From Cytophagaceae bacterium (GTDB lineage: Bacteria > Bacteroidota > Bacteroidia > Cytophagales > Cytophagaceae), in the NCBI GenBank assembly GCA_021151805.1, contig JAGKWN010000001.1:34148-98147 (forward strand): a stretch of 64,000 nucleotides of DNA. The letters are read 5' to 3'. Within the stretch, counting starts at the first letter, position 1; every line of letters starts with the position of its first letter. Made by a program: the position numbers and the translations under genes. The notes beneath the pieces were generated by a model. It searched no databases. It had not been told where the DNA came from and saw nothing but the letters and a program-made list of their open reading frames with translations. Positions 11,545 to 21,509 of this stretch are shown piece after piece.

Positions 11545-11808
11545 ATGGAAGAGATTCTAAGAAACGCCAGAAAAGAAAGAACTGGTAAAGTAGTTAGTAA
11601 TAAGATGAATAAATCTATTACTGTAGCTGTTGAGCGTAAAGTGAAACACGCTAAGTATGGTAAGTTCATACACAAGACTACAAAATTAATGGCCCATGAT
11701 GAAAATCAGGAATGCGGAATTGGTGATACAGTACGCGTTATGGAAACAAGACCATTAAGTAAATTGAAACGTTGGAGACTCGTTGAAGTCATTGAAAAAG
11801 CTAAGTAA
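11545..11808 (+). CDS. rpsQ: 30S ribosomal protein S17
   Basis: Primary 16S-binding protein, 87 residues, with an OB-type fold. It has [19 protein letters not shown] and [20 protein letters not shown]. It ends 2 bp before rplN. Confidence 0.96.
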   Translation: MEEILRNARKERTGKVVSNKMNKSITVAVERKVKHAKYGKFIHKTTKLMAHDENQECGIGDTVRVMETRPLSKLKRWRLVEVIEKAK

Positions 11809-11810
11809 TC

Positions 11811-12179
11811 ATGGTACAACAAGAATCAAGGCTATCCGTAGCAGACAACAGTGGTGCTAAAGAAGTGTTAGTAATCCGTGTACTAGGTGGTACTGGTAAA
11901 AGATATGCTTCAATTGGTGACAAGATTGTTGTGACTGTAAAGTCAGCAATTTCTTCAAGCAACATGAAGAAGGGTACGGTATCTAAAGCCGTGGTGGTAC
12001 GCACCAAAAAAGAAGTTAAGCGTGCGGATGGCTCATACATCCGTTTCTCTGATAACGCTGCAGTTTTGTTAAACAATAATGACGAACCAAGAGGTACTCG
12101 TATCTTTGGTCCAGTTGCGCGCGAATTGAGAGACAAGCAATTTATGAAAATCGTTTCATTAGCCCCTGAAGTTCTTTAA
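11811..12179 (+). CDS. rplN: 50S ribosomal protein L14
   Basis: 50S intersubunit protein, 122 residues, exactly the usual length. It begins [18 protein letters not shown] and contains [20 protein letters not shown] and a terminal SLAPEVL. First gene of the classical spc block; no separate promoter is seen, so it is transcribed on from the S10 operon. Confidence 0.97.
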   Translation: MVQQESRLSVADNSGAKEVLVIRVLGGTGKRYASIGDKIVVTVKSAISSSNMKKGTVSKAVVVRTKKEVKRADGSYIRFSDNAAVLLNNNDEPRGTRIFGPVARELRDKQFMKIVSLAPEVL

Positions 12180-12184
12180 TTCGT

Positions 12185-12526
12185 ATGGCAAGCAATAAAC
12201 AAACAAAATTACATGTCCGCACAGGTGATAACGTTATCGTTATCTCAGGTGATGACAAGGGAAAACCTGGAAAGGTTCTTTCTGTAGATAAGGAAAACCA
12301 AAAGGCTATTGTTGAAGGTATCAATATTGTTACTAAACACAATAAACCTACTGCGAATGTACCTAACGGTGGCATTGTAAAGAAGGAAGCTCCTATTCAC
12401 ATCAGCAAACTGATGATCGCTGATCCAAAAACTGGAAAGGCAACAAGAATTGGCCGTAAAGAAGATAAAAACGGCAAAATGGTTAGATACGCTAAAAAGT
12501 CAGGGGAGGTAATAAAAAATGGCTAA
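12185..12526 (+). CDS. rplX: 50S ribosomal protein L24
   Basis: 50S assembly-initiator protein, 113 residues. The KOW motif lies in [19 protein letters not shown], followed by [13 protein letters not shown]. Its last 8 bp overlap the rplE start (12519), a translational-coupling arrangement. Confidence 0.96.
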   Translation: MASNKQTKLHVRTGDNVIVISGDDKGKPGKVLSVDKENQKAIVEGINIVTKHNKPTANVPNGGIVKKEAPIHISKLMIADPKTGKATRIGRKEDKNGKMVRYAKKSGEVIKNG

Positions 12527-13073
12527 TCCTAGATTAAAAGATAAATATCTTAATGATATTCTTCCGGAACTAAAGAAGAAATTTCAATATTCTTCTGTTA
12601 TGCAAGTTCCTAAGATTACAAAAATTGTAATCAACAAAGGTATTGGTGCAGCAGTTGCTGACAAGAAATTAGTTGATGTAGGTGTTGAAGAACTTACATT
12701 GATCTCTGGTCAGAAAGCAGTAGCAACGAAGTCTAAGTTAGATGTTTCCAACTTCAAACTTAGAGCAAACATGCCAATCGGTGCTAAAGTTACTTTAAGA
12801 GGTAACCACATGTATGAGTTCCTTGATCGTTTAACGGCAGTTGCTCTTCCACGTGTACGTGACTTCAAAGGTATCAATGACAAAGGTTTTGATGGTCGTG
12901 GAAACTACACGTTAGGTGTTAAAGAACAGATCATTTTCCCTGAGATCAGCATTGATAAGATCAATAAAATTACTGGTATGGATATCACAATCGTGACGAC
13001 TGCCAATACTGACGAAGAAAGTTTTGAACTTCTGAAAGCATTCGGTATGCCGTTTGCCTCTCTGAAAAAATAA
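12519..13073 (+). CDS. rplE: 50S ribosomal protein L5
   Basis: 5S rRNA-binding protein of the central protuberance, 184 residues. It contains [17 protein letters not shown], the P-site loop [20 protein letters not shown], and [16 protein letters not shown]. Starts within the end of rplX. Confidence 0.97.
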   Translation: MANPRLKDKYLNDILPELKKKFQYSSVMQVPKITKIVINKGIGAAVADKKLVDVGVEELTLISGQKAVATKSKLDVSNFKLRANMPIGAKVTLRGNHMYEFLDRLTAVALPRVRDFKGINDKGFDGRGNYTLGVKEQIIFPEISIDKINKITGMDITIVTTANTDEESFELLKAFGMPFASLKK

Positions 13074-13082
13074 TATTATACC

Positions 13083-13352
13083 ATGGCTAAAGAATCGGTA
13101 AAAGCTAGAGAAAGAAAAAAGCAGGCAACTGTTGAAAGATTTGCTGCTAAAAGAAAAGCTCTAAAAGAAGCAGGTGATTACGTAGGTTTAGATAAACTTC
13201 CTAAAAACGCTTCTCCAGTACGTTTGCATAATCGTTGTAAATTAACTGGTCGTCCAAGAGGTTATATGAGAAAATTCGGTATCAACCGTGTTACTTTCAG
13301 AGAACTTGCAGCAAATGGTAAAATTCCAGGTGTAACTAGAGCAAGCTGGTAA
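13083..13352 (+). CDS. rpsN: 30S ribosomal protein S14 (zinc-independent form)
   Basis: 30S head protein, 89 residues. It is the longer form without the CxxC zinc ribbon: only one Cys is present ([16 protein letters not shown]). The C-terminal [17 protein letters not shown] and the terminal RASW are typical. A separate promoter follows it, before rpsH. Confidence 0.96.
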   Translation: MAKESVKARERKKQATVERFAAKRKALKEAGDYVGLDKLPKNASPVRLHNRCKLTGRPRGYMRKFGINRVTFRELAANGKIPGVTRASW

Positions 13353-13367
13353 TTTATTTCAAAATAC

Positions 13368-13398
13368 TTTATTATTAAAAAATAATATCGTACCTTTG
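13368..13398 (+). promoter_or_regulatory. Internal spc promoter before rpsH
   Basis: TTTA (13368-13371), 19 bp, then TACCTTTG (13391-13398), followed by GCAGGCC. The spacing is the same as at the rpsL promoter. Directly downstream the leader can form a short hairpin (13400-13405 with 13411-13416, loop TTTTA). The leader to rpsH is about 50 bases. Confidence 0.75.
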
Positions 13399-13453
13399 CA
13401 GGCCCTTTTAGGGCTTTTAATTTCTTATTAAAGTTGTTAGAATTGTTAAATAT

Positions 13454-13846
13454 ATGGATCCAATAGCCGATTACCTTACAAAAATCAGAAACGCGATAAA
13501 AGCAAAACATCGCGTAGTTGAGGTGCCTGCTTCAAATATCAAGAAGGAGATCACTAAGGTATTATTTGATAAAGGTTATATTCAAAGCTATAAATTTGAA
13601 GATAGTGCTGTACAAGGCTCTATCAAGATAGCTTTAAAATATCACCCGCTTACGAAAGAATCAGCAATTCTTAAGCTTGAGCGCATTAGTAAGCCAGGTT
13701 TGAGAAAATATACGCACGCTGAAACAATGCCGCGCGTATTAAATGGTCTTGGTGTCGCTATTCTTTCTACCTCTAAAGGTATAATGAGCGATAAAGAAGC
13801 TAAAAGTTTGAACATAGGCGGAGAAGTTCTTTGCTTTGTATATTAA
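13454..13846 (+). CDS. rpsH: 30S ribosomal protein S8
   Basis: 30S platform protein, 130 residues. It starts MDPIADYLTKIRNAIKAKH and ends with the conserved GIMSDKEAKSLNIGGEVLCF. In E. coli S8 represses the spc mRNA. Here its gene is first behind a clear internal promoter. Confidence 0.97.
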   Translation: MDPIADYLTKIRNAIKAKHRVVEVPASNIKKEITKVLFDKGYIQSYKFEDSAVQGSIKIALKYHPLTKESAILKLERISKPGLRKYTHAETMPRVLNGLGVAILSTSKGIMSDKEAKSLNIGGEVLCFVY

Positions 13847-13867
13847 TTTAAATTTCGGACGAATACT

Positions 13868-14422
13868 ATGTCACGTATTGGTAAATTACCTGTAACTCTT
13901 CCGGAAAAAGTTGAATTATCTGTATCAGCAAGTAATCTTGTTACAGTAAAAGGACCTAAAGGTACTCTTACTCAACAAGTTGATCCAGATATCAAAGTTT
14001 CCGTAGAAGATGGAAAGGTTGTAGTTGCTAGACCTACTGAGCAAAAAAGACACAAAGCTTTACACGGTTTGTATCGCTCATTAATCAGCAACATGGTTCA
14101 AGGTGTTAGCCAGGGCTACAAAGTTGAACTTGAATTGGTTGGGGTTGGTTACAAAGCAACAGCAACTAATAACATCCTTGAATTAAGCTTAGGATATTCT
14201 CACGGTATCTTCTTGAAGTTACCTGCAGAAATCTCTGCTTCAGCATTAACGGAAAAGGGTAAAAACCCTATCGTTACTTTAGAGTGTATTGATAAGCAGT
14301 TAATCGGTCAGGTTTCTGCAAAAATCAGATCTCTAAGAAAAATCGAACCATACAAAGGTAAAGGTGTTCGATTCAAAGGAGAAGTTGTAAGAAGAAAAGC
14401 TGGTAAAACAGCATCTAAATAA
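13868..14422 (+). CDS. rplF: 50S ribosomal protein L6
   Basis: 50S factor-binding-site protein, 184 residues, with two repeated alpha/beta domains. MSRIGKLPVTLPEKVEL, VELELVGVGYKATA and IRSLRKIEPYKGKGVRF are family signatures. Spacing is 21 bp after rpsH and 7 bp before rplR. Confidence 0.97.
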   Translation: MSRIGKLPVTLPEKVELSVSASNLVTVKGPKGTLTQQVDPDIKVSVEDGKVVVARPTEQKRHKALHGLYRSLISNMVQGVSQGYKVELELVGVGYKATATNNILELSLGYSHGIFLKLPAEISASALTEKGKNPIVTLECIDKQLIGQVSAKIRSLRKIEPYKGKGVRFKGEVVRRKAGKTASK

Positions 14423-14429
14423 ATAAGAC

Positions 14430-14780
14430 ATGGCAACTAAGAAAGATCTTAGAAGGCTCAGAATAAAAAGAGGTATCAGAAATAAAATTTCTGGTACTGC
14501 TGAGAAACCAAGATTATCTGTATTCAGAAGCAATACAGGTATATCAGCTCAATTAATTGACGATATCAGCGGCTTGACTCTTGCAAGCAGCTCTTCTGTT
14601 GAATTTAAATCTAGCAAAGGTACAAAAAGCGAGATTTCAACATTAGTAGGTAAAAAAATTGCAGAAAAAGCTGCTGCGAAAGGTATCAAAAATATTGTTT
14701 TTGATAGAGGTGGCTTTTTATACCACGGTCGTGTGAAGGCATTGGCTGAAGGTGCAAGAGAAGGTGGTTTAGCATTCTAA
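14430..14780 (+). CDS. rplR: 50S ribosomal protein L18
   Basis: 5S rRNA-binding protein, 116 residues. It contains [20 protein letters not shown] and the C-terminal [20 protein letters not shown]. Standard spc position between rplF and rpsE. Confidence 0.97.
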   Translation: MATKKDLRRLRIKRGIRNKISGTAEKPRLSVFRSNTGISAQLIDDISGLTLASSSSVEFKSSKGTKSEISTLVGKKIAEKAAAKGIKNIVFDRGGFLYHGRVKALAEGAREGGLAF

Positions 14781-14799
14781 TTCATAAAGAAAAGATATT

Positions 14800-15318
14800 A
14801 TGTCTCAAGTCAACGTTAAAACGGTAAAAGCGAGTGAAATCGAGCTTAAAGAGCATGTTGTTGCTATTAACCGCGTTGCTAAAGTAGTTAAAGGTGGACG
14901 TCGTTTCAGTTTTTCTGCAATAGTTGTAGTAGGAGATGGACACGGTGTTGTTGGTCACGGTTTAGGTAAAGCAAATGAAGTTACAGATGCGATCACTAAA
15001 GCTATCGACGACGCTAAAAAGAATCTTATAAAAGTTCCAGTAATCAATGGAACATTACCACACGAAATGATCGGTAAATTCAGCGGTGGTTTTGTATTTG
15101 TTAAGCCAGCTGCTCCAGGTACTGGAGTAATAGCAGGTGGTGCGATGCGTGCTGTATTTGAAAGTGCTGGTGTAAAAGACGTTTTAGCTAAATCTAAAGG
15201 TTCTTCTAACCCTCACAACGTGGTAAAAGCTACTATCGATGCATTAGTTAAAATGAGAGCTCCTCATAAAGTAGCTATGCAACGTGGAGTAACTATGAGT
15301 AAAGTATTTAATGGTTAA
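14800..15318 (+). CDS. rpsE: 30S ribosomal protein S5
   Basis: 30S accuracy protein, 172 residues. The family signatures are [39 protein letters not shown] and [20 protein letters not shown]. rpmD follows after 12 bp. Confidence 0.97.
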   Translation: MSQVNVKTVKASEIELKEHVVAINRVAKVVKGGRRFSFSAIVVVGDGHGVVGHGLGKANEVTDAITKAIDDAKKNLIKVPVINGTLPHEMIGKFSGGFVFVKPAAPGTGVIAGGAMRAVFESAGVKDVLAKSKGSSNPHNVVKATIDALVKMRAPHKVAMQRGVTMSKVFNG

Positions 15319-15330
15319 TTCTATATAATC

Positions 15331-15507
15331 ATGGCAAAAGTTAAAATTACTCAAGTTGTAAGTGCAATTAAAAAGACTGAAAACCAAAAAAGAGTATTAG
15401 CATCTTTAGGTTTAGGAAAAATTAATTCTACAGTTGAACAAGAACTTACACCTTCAATAAAAGGAATGCTAAATAAGGTAAATCATTTAGTAGTTGTTAG
15501 CGAGTAA
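15331..15507 (+). CDS. rpmD: 50S ribosomal protein L30
   Basis: Small 50S protein of 58 residues. MAKVKITQVVSAIKKTENQ, VLASLGLGKINSTVEQ and a terminal NKVNHLVVV fit L30 (the family usually has LGLxK plus a final V-rich strand). ATG at 15331 and TAA at 15505-15507 sit exactly in the rpsE-rplO gap, as expected for the spc operon. Confidence 0.95.
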   Translation: MAKVKITQVVSAIKKTENQKRVLASLGLGKINSTVEQELTPSIKGMLNKVNHLVVVSE

Positions 15508-15512
15508 GCATT

Positions 15513-15965
15513 ATGAAATTACATACATTAAGACCTGCTAAAGGTTCTGTAAAAACATCGAAACGTATAGGTAGAGGTACTGGATCCGGCAGAGGAGGTA
15601 CTTCAACTAAAGGTCATAAAGGAGCTAAATCCAGATCAGGTTATTCTTCTAAAATTGGATTTGAAGGTGGTCAGATGCCATTACAGCGTCGTTTACCTAA
15701 ATTCGGTTTTAAAAGCCTTAACAAAATCGAATTTAAGCCAATCAATCTTGATGAATTAGTTGAATTGATCGAGAAGACTGGTGCTTCAGTTGTAGATATA
15801 GCTTTAATGAACCAAAATGGTTTGATCGGTAAAAACGATAAAGTTAAGATCTTAGCTAGAGGCGAAGTGAAATCAATTAAAGCAGAAATTATTGCTCATG
15901 CATTTTCAGCGACAGCTTCTGAAGCTATTGCAGGTGCAGGCGGTAAAGTTACTCTTATAGGCTAA
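15513..15965 (+). CDS. rplO: 50S ribosomal protein L15
   Basis: 50S protein, 150 residues. MKLHTLRPAKGSVKTSKRIG, then the Gly-rich RGTGSGRGGTSTKGHKG, and GFEGGQMPLQRRLPKFGF are diagnostic. Its stop overlaps the secY start (TAATG at 15963), so secY translation is likely coupled to it. Confidence 0.97.
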   Translation: MKLHTLRPAKGSVKTSKRIGRGTGSGRGGTSTKGHKGAKSRSGYSSKIGFEGGQMPLQRRLPKFGFKSLNKIEFKPINLDELVELIEKTGASVVDIALMNQNGLIGKNDKVKILARGEVKSIKAEIIAHAFSATASEAIAGAGGKVTLIG

Positions 15966-17290
15966 TGAAGCGTTTCATTACTACTTTTAAGAATATATTC
16001 TCTATTGAAGAATTGCGTACGCGAATCTTCACAACCATCATGTTCCTAGTTATGTTCAGACTAGGTTCATTTGTTGTTTTACCAGGTGTAGATCCTAGTA
16101 AACTTGACGAAGGTGGGAATTCAGAGGGTATTTTAGGTGTTATTAATACATTCTCAGGTGGTGCGTTCAATAACGTGTCTGTATTTGGGTTAGGTATAAT
16201 GCCGTATATTTCAGCTTCAATTGTTTTACAACTATTGACATTCGCTGTTCCGTATTTCCAACGTCTTCAAAAAGACGGTGAATCCGGAAGAAAGAAAATA
16301 AATCAGTATACAAGAATCCTGACAATTGTAATCACTGTCTTCCAATCAATAGCTTACCTAGCGGCAACTCTTGATAAAGATATGATCTACGAAGGAATGG
16401 ACTCCCAATTCATGAACGCTGTGAGAATTATCACATTGATTTCAGGAACAATGTTCTGTATGTGGATTGGAGAGCGTATTACAGAAAAAGGAATTGGAAA
16501 TGGTATCTCAATGCTGATCATGATTGGTATTGTATCGCGTTTACCATTTGCATTAATGGCTGAAGTGCGTTCTAAAAACCTGGAAGGTGCTCTTCCATTA
16601 TTGATTGAATTTGCAGCATTGTTCTTTGTAATTATGTTGGTGGTTCTTGTGCAGCAAGCTACAAGAAGAATTCCAATTCAATATACAAAACAAATAGCTG
16701 GGGGTAAGCAAGTAGTTGGTCAACGCCAATACTTACCGTTGAAATTGATTGCTGCGGGTGTAATGCCAATTATCTTTGCACAGTCAGTGATGTTCCTACC
16801 TGCAATCATCGGATCTTCATTTGCTGATACAAATGACTTTGCGAACTCTGTTGCAGCAACATTCAATGATCCTACTTCCTGGCAATATAACCTGTCATTT
16901 GCAACAATGATTATTCTCTTTACTTATTTCTATACTGCTATTACAGTTAATCCGAACTCAATTGCAGAAGATTTAAGAAGAAATGGTGGTTTTATTCCTA
17001 GTGTTAAGCCAGGAGCAGCAACATCGGAATATATTGATGATGTACTTACTAAAATCACACTACCTGGATCTTTATTCTTAGCTGTGTTAGCCATTCTACC
17101 TGCATTTGCAAGTATGTCTGGAATTGAAAAGGAGTTTTCATACTTCTATGGCGGAACTTCTTTATTAATTATGATCGGTGTTGTTCTTGATACGCTTCAA
17201 CAAATTGAAAGTTTCTTGTTGATGAAGCACTATGATGGAATGATGCAGACAGGAAGAGTTAAGGGAAGATTAGATACAGCTGCGGTTTAA
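15965..17290 (+). CDS. secY: Preprotein translocase subunit SecY
   Basis: Central pore subunit of the Sec translocon in the inner membrane, 441 residues, with about ten hydrophobic segments. Recognisable parts are FRLGSFVVLPGVDPSKL in TM1, GIMPYISASIVLQLL in TM2, QRLQKDGESGRKKINQYTR in the first cytosolic loop, and GITEKGIGNGISMLI-like ERITEKGIGNGISMLIM. It overlaps rplO by one base and is followed after 6 bp by map. Confidence 0.98.
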   Translation: MKRFITTFKNIFSIEELRTRIFTTIMFLVMFRLGSFVVLPGVDPSKLDEGGNSEGILGVINTFSGGAFNNVSVFGLGIMPYISASIVLQLLTFAVPYFQRLQKDGESGRKKINQYTRILTIVITVFQSIAYLAATLDKDMIYEGMDSQFMNAVRIITLISGTMFCMWIGERITEKGIGNGISMLIMIGIVSRLPFALMAEVRSKNLEGALPLLIEFAALFFVIMLVVLVQQATRRIPIQYTKQIAGGKQVVGQRQYLPLKLIAAGVMPIIFAQSVMFLPAIIGSSFADTNDFANSVAATFNDPTSWQYNLSFATMIILFTYFYTAITVNPNSIAEDLRRNGGFIPSVKPGAATSEYIDDVLTKITLPGSLFLAVLAILPAFASMSGIEKEFSYFYGGTSLLIMIGVVLDTLQQIESFLLMKHYDGMMQTGRVKGRLDTAAV

Positions 17291-17296
17291 TATAAA

Positions 17297-18076
17297 ATGG
17301 CAGTAATTCATTACAAGTCTAATGAAGAGCTAGAGATTATTCGTGAAAGCGGAAAAATACTTGGAAAAGCTCATGCAGAAATTGCAAAAATCATTAGACC
17401 AGGAGTAAAAACGAGTGAATTAGATAAAATAGCTTATCAATTCATTGCTGATAACGGAGGTATCCCTTCTTTTAAAGGCTACAATGGTTTCCCCTCCACG
17501 CTTTGTATATCTGTGAATGAAGTTGTTGTTCATGGTTTTCCAAGTGGATATGAATTAAAAGATGGTGATATTATCTCTGTCGATTGTGGTGTAAAGTATA
17601 AAGGCTTCCATAGTGACTCTGCTTATACATACCCGGTTGGAAATGTGAAAGAAGAAGTTTTAAAACTGCTTCGAATTACAAAAGAGAGTTTATATAAAGG
17701 TATTGAACAAGCTGTTGCCGGTAATAGAATGGGTGACATTGGCTATGCAGTACAATCGTTCGTTGAAAAAGAAGGTTATTCGGTTGTTAGGGAACTAGTT
17801 GGTCATGGATTAGGCAGAAGTCTCCATGAAAAGCCTGAGGTTCCTAATTACGGAAATAGGGGAAAAGGGCTAAAACTAGAAGAAAATCTGGTTATTGCCA
17901 TTGAACCGATGATCAATCTGGGTAAAAAGAATGTAGTTCAGGAGAATGACGGCTGGACAATTCGGACCTATGATCGCATGCCTTCTGCACATTTCGAACA
18001 TACGGTAGCAGTAAAAAAGGGAAAACCAGAAATTTTGACTACCTTTGAGTTTATTGAACAAATTATTAATATTTAA
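17297..18076 (+). CDS. map: Methionine aminopeptidase, type I
   Basis: Removes the initiator Met from nascent proteins, 259 residues. The five metal ligands of the pita-bread fold are visible: the two Asp in [19 protein letters not shown], His in [18 protein letters not shown], Glu in AIEPMI, and Glu in FEHTVAV. The substrate-binding NEVVVHGFP is present. There is no N-terminal SH3-like or zinc extension. It sits in the secY-map-infA order. Confidence 0.97.
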   Translation: MAVIHYKSNEELEIIRESGKILGKAHAEIAKIIRPGVKTSELDKIAYQFIADNGGIPSFKGYNGFPSTLCISVNEVVVHGFPSGYELKDGDIISVDCGVKYKGFHSDSAYTYPVGNVKEEVLKLLRITKESLYKGIEQAVAGNRMGDIGYAVQSFVEKEGYSVVRELVGHGLGRSLHEKPEVPNYGNRGKGLKLEENLVIAIEPMINLGKKNVVQENDGWTIRTYDRMPSAHFEHTVAVKKGKPEILTTFEFIEQIINI

Positions 18077-18084
18077 TTCATCGC

Positions 18085-18303
18085 ATGTCAAAGCAGGCAT
18101 CAATTGAGCAGGATGGTAAAATATTAGAAGCATTATCAAACGCAATGTTTCGTGTAGAATTGAGTAATGGACATCAGGTTATTGCTCATATTTCAGGAAA
18201 AATGCGAATGAATTACATTAAGATATTGCCAGGGGATAAAGTAAGAATGGAAATGTCTCCGTACGATTTGACTAAAGGAAGAATTGTATTTCGATATAAA
18301 TAA
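18085..18303 (+). CDS. infA: Translation initiation factor IF-1
   Basis: OB-fold initiation factor of 72 residues, the usual length. The sequence from [17 protein letters not shown] through [19 protein letters not shown] to the terminal [13 protein letters not shown] is typical. It follows map by 8 bp and precedes rpmJ by 27 bp. Confidence 0.97.
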   Translation: MSKQASIEQDGKILEALSNAMFRVELSNGHQVIAHISGKMRMNYIKILPGDKVRMEMSPYDLTKGRIVFRYK

Positions 18304-18330
18304 TAATTAAACATATAAATCAACAAGACG

Positions 18331-18447
18331 ATGAAAGTAAAAACATCGATCAAAAAAAGAAGTGTAGATTGCAAAGTTGTCAGAAGACACGGCAAACTTC
18401 TAGTAATCAATAAGAAGAACCCTAGGTTCAAACAAAGACAAGGTTAA
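18331..18447 (+). CDS. rpmJ: 50S ribosomal protein L36, lacking the zinc ribbon
   Basis: 38-residue protein [17 protein letters not shown]... ending NPRFKQRQG. The family zinc ligands are three Cys and one His (Cys11, Cys14, Cys27, His32 in the C+ form). Here only Cys14 remains, with Ser at 11, Asn at 27 and Arg at 32, so this is a zinc-independent (C-) L36. ATG 18331, TAA 18445. Confidence 0.94.
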   Translation: MKVKTSIKKRSVDCKVVRRHGKLLVINKKNPRFKQRQG

Positions 18448-18464
18448 TATAATAGAATAATACT

Positions 18465-18842
18465 ATGGCAAGGATTTCTGGTGTTGATATTCCCGATAAC
18501 AAAAGAGGTGAAGTTTCATTGACTTACATCTACGGTATTGGTCGTAATTCAGCTCAAAGTATTTTGACGAAAGCTGGTGTAAACTGGGATAAGAAGGTTA
18601 GTGAATGGAATGATGATGAAGCGAATGCAGTTCGTGCGATCATTGCTTCTGAACACAAAACTGAAGGTGCTCTTAAGTCTGAAGTACAATTAAGTATTAA
18701 GCGTTTGATGGATATCGGCTGTTACAGAGGTCTTCGTCACAGAAAAGGATTACCTGTACGTGGTCAGCGTACAAAAAACAACTGTCGTACTCGTAAGGGT
18801 AAGCGTAAAACAGTTGCAAACAAAAAGAAGGCAACTAAGTAG
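18465..18842 (+). CDS. rpsM: 30S ribosomal protein S13
   Basis: 30S head and tRNA-contact protein, 125 residues. The markers are [40 protein letters not shown] and the basic tail [18 protein letters not shown]. It begins the alpha-operon block (rpsM-rpsK-rpsD-rpoA-rplQ). Confidence 0.97.
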   Translation: MARISGVDIPDNKRGEVSLTYIYGIGRNSAQSILTKAGVNWDKKVSEWNDDEANAVRAIIASEHKTEGALKSEVQLSIKRLMDIGCYRGLRHRKGLPVRGQRTKNNCRTRKGKRKTVANKKKATK

Positions 18843-18873
18843 TAATTACTGAAACTGAAATTTAATTCAGAAT

Positions 18874-19281
18874 ATGGCTCAACAATCAACTGCCGCGAAA
18901 AGAAAAGATAAGGCTAAAAAAAGAATCGTAGTGATCGAACCAACAGGTCAGGTTCACATCAGGGCTTCTTTTAACAACATTATCATTTCTGTTACTAACA
19001 GTACAGGTCAAGTAATATCTTGGGCTTCTGCTGGTAAAATGGGATTCCGCGGATCTAAAAAGAATACTCCTTACGCTGCTCAGGTTGCAGCGCAAAACTG
19101 TGCTCAGGTTGCCTTTGAAGGTGGCATGAGAAAGTGTGAAGTTTTTGTAAAAGGACCAGGCTCAGGTAGAGAGTCTGCAATTCGCACCATCCAAAATGCT
19201 GGTATCGAAGTGTTAACAATCAAAGATGTTACACCAATGCCACATAACGGATGCAGACCTCCTAAAAAGAGAAGAGTCTAA
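18874..19281 (+). CDS. rpsK: 30S ribosomal protein S11
   Basis: 30S platform protein, 135 residues. It contains [35 protein letters not shown] and the C-terminal [17 protein letters not shown]. In the terminal stretch the Asn-Gly is the site where isoaspartate forms in some bacteria. Confidence 0.97.
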
Positions 19282-19314
19282 TTATTTTAATTGAACATTA
19301 ATAGTTAATAAGAA

Positions 19315-19920
19315 ATGGCACGTTATACTGGCCCTAGAACTAGAATCTCGAGAAGATTTGGTGAGCCTGTAATGGGAGATAGCAAAGCGCTTCAAAAGAA
19401 GAACTATGCACCCGGAATGCACGGTAGAAATAAAAAAAGAAAACAATCTGAATATTCTATTCAGTTGAAAGAAAAGCAAAAAGCTAAATACACTTACGGT
19501 GTATTGGAAAGACAATTTGCTAAAACTTTTGACACTGCAGCAAGAAAGCAAGGTATCACTGGTGAAAACCTTTTGAAAATGCTTGAAGCTCGTTTAGATA
19601 ACACAGTTTACCGTTTAGGTATCGCTACATCTAGAAGAGCTGCTCGTCAACTTGTAATTCACAAACATATTGTTGTGAACGGTGATGTAGTTAACATTCC
19701 TTCATACCAATTAAAACCTGGCGATCAGCTAGGTGTTCGTGAGAAATCAAAATCACTTGAAGCAATTACAGATAGCCTTTCTACTCAATCAGCTAAGAAA
19801 TTTACTTGGTTAGAGTGGGATCAAGCTAGCATGTTAGGTAAATTTGTAACTTACCCTCAACGTGAAGAAATTCCTGAAAACATCCAGGAACAACTGATTG
19901 TCGAGTTGTACTCTAAATAA
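19315..19920 (+). CDS. rpsD: 30S ribosomal protein S4
   Basis: 16S rRNA assembly initiator, 201 residues. [19 protein letters not shown], the S4 RNA-binding domain ([20 protein letters not shown] followed by [15 protein letters not shown]) and a conserved end are intact. No zinc-binding Cys cluster is present at the N terminus. Confidence 0.97.
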   Translation: MARYTGPRTRISRRFGEPVMGDSKALQKKNYAPGMHGRNKKRKQSEYSIQLKEKQKAKYTYGVLERQFAKTFDTAARKQGITGENLLKMLEARLDNTVYRLGIATSRRAARQLVIHKHIVVNGDVVNIPSYQLKPGDQLGVREKSKSLEAITDSLSTQSAKKFTWLEWDQASMLGKFVTYPQREEIPENIQEQLIVELYSK

Positions 19921-19948
19921 TAAATAAACATAATCTAACTATATATTT

Positions 19949-20938
19949 ATGTCTATTCTTTCTTTTCAAATGCCAGAAAAAGTGGTTATGGAAAAAGCAG
20001 ACGATTTCCATGGTCTGTTTGAATTCAAACCTCTTGAAAAAGGATATGGTGTAACTATCGGTAATGCTTTAAGAAGAATTTTATTATCTTCTCTTGAAGG
20101 TTATGCGATCACTGGAATTAAAGTTCCTGGTGTGTTACATGAGTTCTCTACAATTCCTGGCGTAAGGGAAGATGTAACTGAGATTATCCTGAACCTTAAA
20201 CAAGTTCGTTTCAAAAAGATTTCTGACGTGAACGAAAATAAAATCGTTGTTAGCATCAAGAAACAAGCTTCTTTCAAGGCTGGTGATATTGCTAAGTTTA
20301 CTTCTGCTTATCAAATCTTAAACCCGGAATTATTGATCTGCAACGTAGATTCTAATTCTAACTTTGATATCGAGTTAACACTTGAAAAAGGTCGTGGTTA
20401 TTTGCCAGCAGAAGAAAATAAACCAGCAGAACAAATCTTTGGTTATATTCCAATCGATGCAATTTTTACACCAATCAAAAATGTAAAATACAGCGTTGAG
20501 AATACAAGGGTAGAACAAAGAACGGATTACGAAAAACTAATTCTTGAAATATTAACTGACGGATCTATCCATCCTGAAGATGCATTGAAAGGTGCTGCTA
20601 ATATTTTAATTAAACACTTCATGCTATTCTCAGATCAAACAATGACGTTTGAAGCTGTTAAAGCTGAAGAAGAAGAGACTGTAGATGAAGAATTCTTGCA
20701 CATGAGAAAACTTCTGAAAACTTCTCTGGCTGATCTAGACTTGTCTGTACGTGCTTACAACTGTTTAAAGGCTGCAGATATCAAAACATTGGGAGAGCTT
20801 GCTACTCTTGATATTTCTGATATGATGAAGTTCCGTAACTTTGGTAAGAAGTCTCTTAACGAGTTAGAACAGTTAATAATTGATAAAAACTTATCCTTTG
20901 GAATGGATACGGCTAAGTACAAACTTGACGAGGATTAA
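19949..20938 (+). CDS. rpoA: RNA polymerase subunit alpha
   Basis: 329 residues, comprising the N-terminal assembly domain ([24 protein letters not shown] region near residues 30-50) and the C-terminal domain (about 255-329). In the latter [19 protein letters not shown] and [13 protein letters not shown] are the UP-element/activator-contact helices. It lies between rpsD and rplQ. Confidence 0.98.
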   Translation: MSILSFQMPEKVVMEKADDFHGLFEFKPLEKGYGVTIGNALRRILLSSLEGYAITGIKVPGVLHEFSTIPGVREDVTEIILNLKQVRFKKISDVNENKIVVSIKKQASFKAGDIAKFTSAYQILNPELLICNVDSNSNFDIELTLEKGRGYLPAEENKPAEQIFGYIPIDAIFTPIKNVKYSVENTRVEQRTDYEKLILEILTDGSIHPEDALKGAANILIKHFMLFSDQTMTFEAVKAEEEETVDEEFLHMRKLLKTSLADLDLSVRAYNCLKAADIKTLGELATLDISDMMKFRNFGKKSLNELEQLIIDKNLSFGMDTAKYKLDED

Positions 20939-20943
20939 TCGCA

Positions 20944-21411
20944 ATGAGACACGGTAAAAAAGACAATCACCTAGGTAGAACAGTAACTCACAGAAGAGCT
21001 TTATTATCAAACATGGCTTCTTCTCTGATTCTTCATAAAAGAATTTCTACTACAGTTCCTAAGGCTAAGGAATTAAGAAAATATGTTGAGCCATTGATTA
21101 CTAAGGCGAAAGCAGATTCTACGCACAGTAGAAGAACGGTTTTCTCTTATCTTCAGAATAAGGATTCAGTAAAAGAACTATTTGATAATGTTGTTGACAA
21201 AATCGCAGCAAGACCAGGTGGATACACTAGAATCTTAAAAACAGGTGCTCGTATTGGCGATAATGCTGATATGTGTATCATTGAATTAGTTGATTACAAT
21301 GAAACTTACGTAAAAGAATCTGAAGTCAAAGTTGCTAAGAGAACTCGTCGTTCTTCAGCTGCTAAAAAAGATGATTCTTCAGAATCAACAGGTACTGAAC
21401 CACAAGCATAA
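20944..21411 (+). CDS. rplQ: 50S ribosomal protein L17
   Basis: 50S protein, 155 residues. [40 protein letters not shown] and the terminal [15 protein letters not shown] are diagnostic. A tail of about 35 charged/Ser residues follows the core. Last gene of the ribosomal supercluster; a terminator follows. Confidence 0.97.
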   Translation: MRHGKKDNHLGRTVTHRRALLSNMASSLILHKRISTTVPKAKELRKYVEPLITKAKADSTHSRRTVFSYLQNKDSVKELFDNVVDKIAARPGGYTRILKTGARIGDNADMCIIELVDYNETYVKESEVKVAKRTRRSSAAKKDDSSESTGTEPQA

Positions 21412-21450
21412 TGCTAACACAGCACAAATGTTTAATAATATCTTAAATAA

Positions 21451-21487
21451 AAAAGGATTTGACTTTTGTTGAATCCTTTTTTATTTT
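21451..21487 (+). terminator. terminator of the ribosomal supercluster
   Basis: 9-bp stem AAAAGGATT/AATCCTTTT (21451-21459 with 21472-21480), 12-nt loop and a T-rich tail, 40 bp after rplQ. It separates the ribosomal operon from carA. Confidence 0.85.
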
Positions 21488-21509
21488 GTCTAAATTCAAC
21501 TCATAAAGA

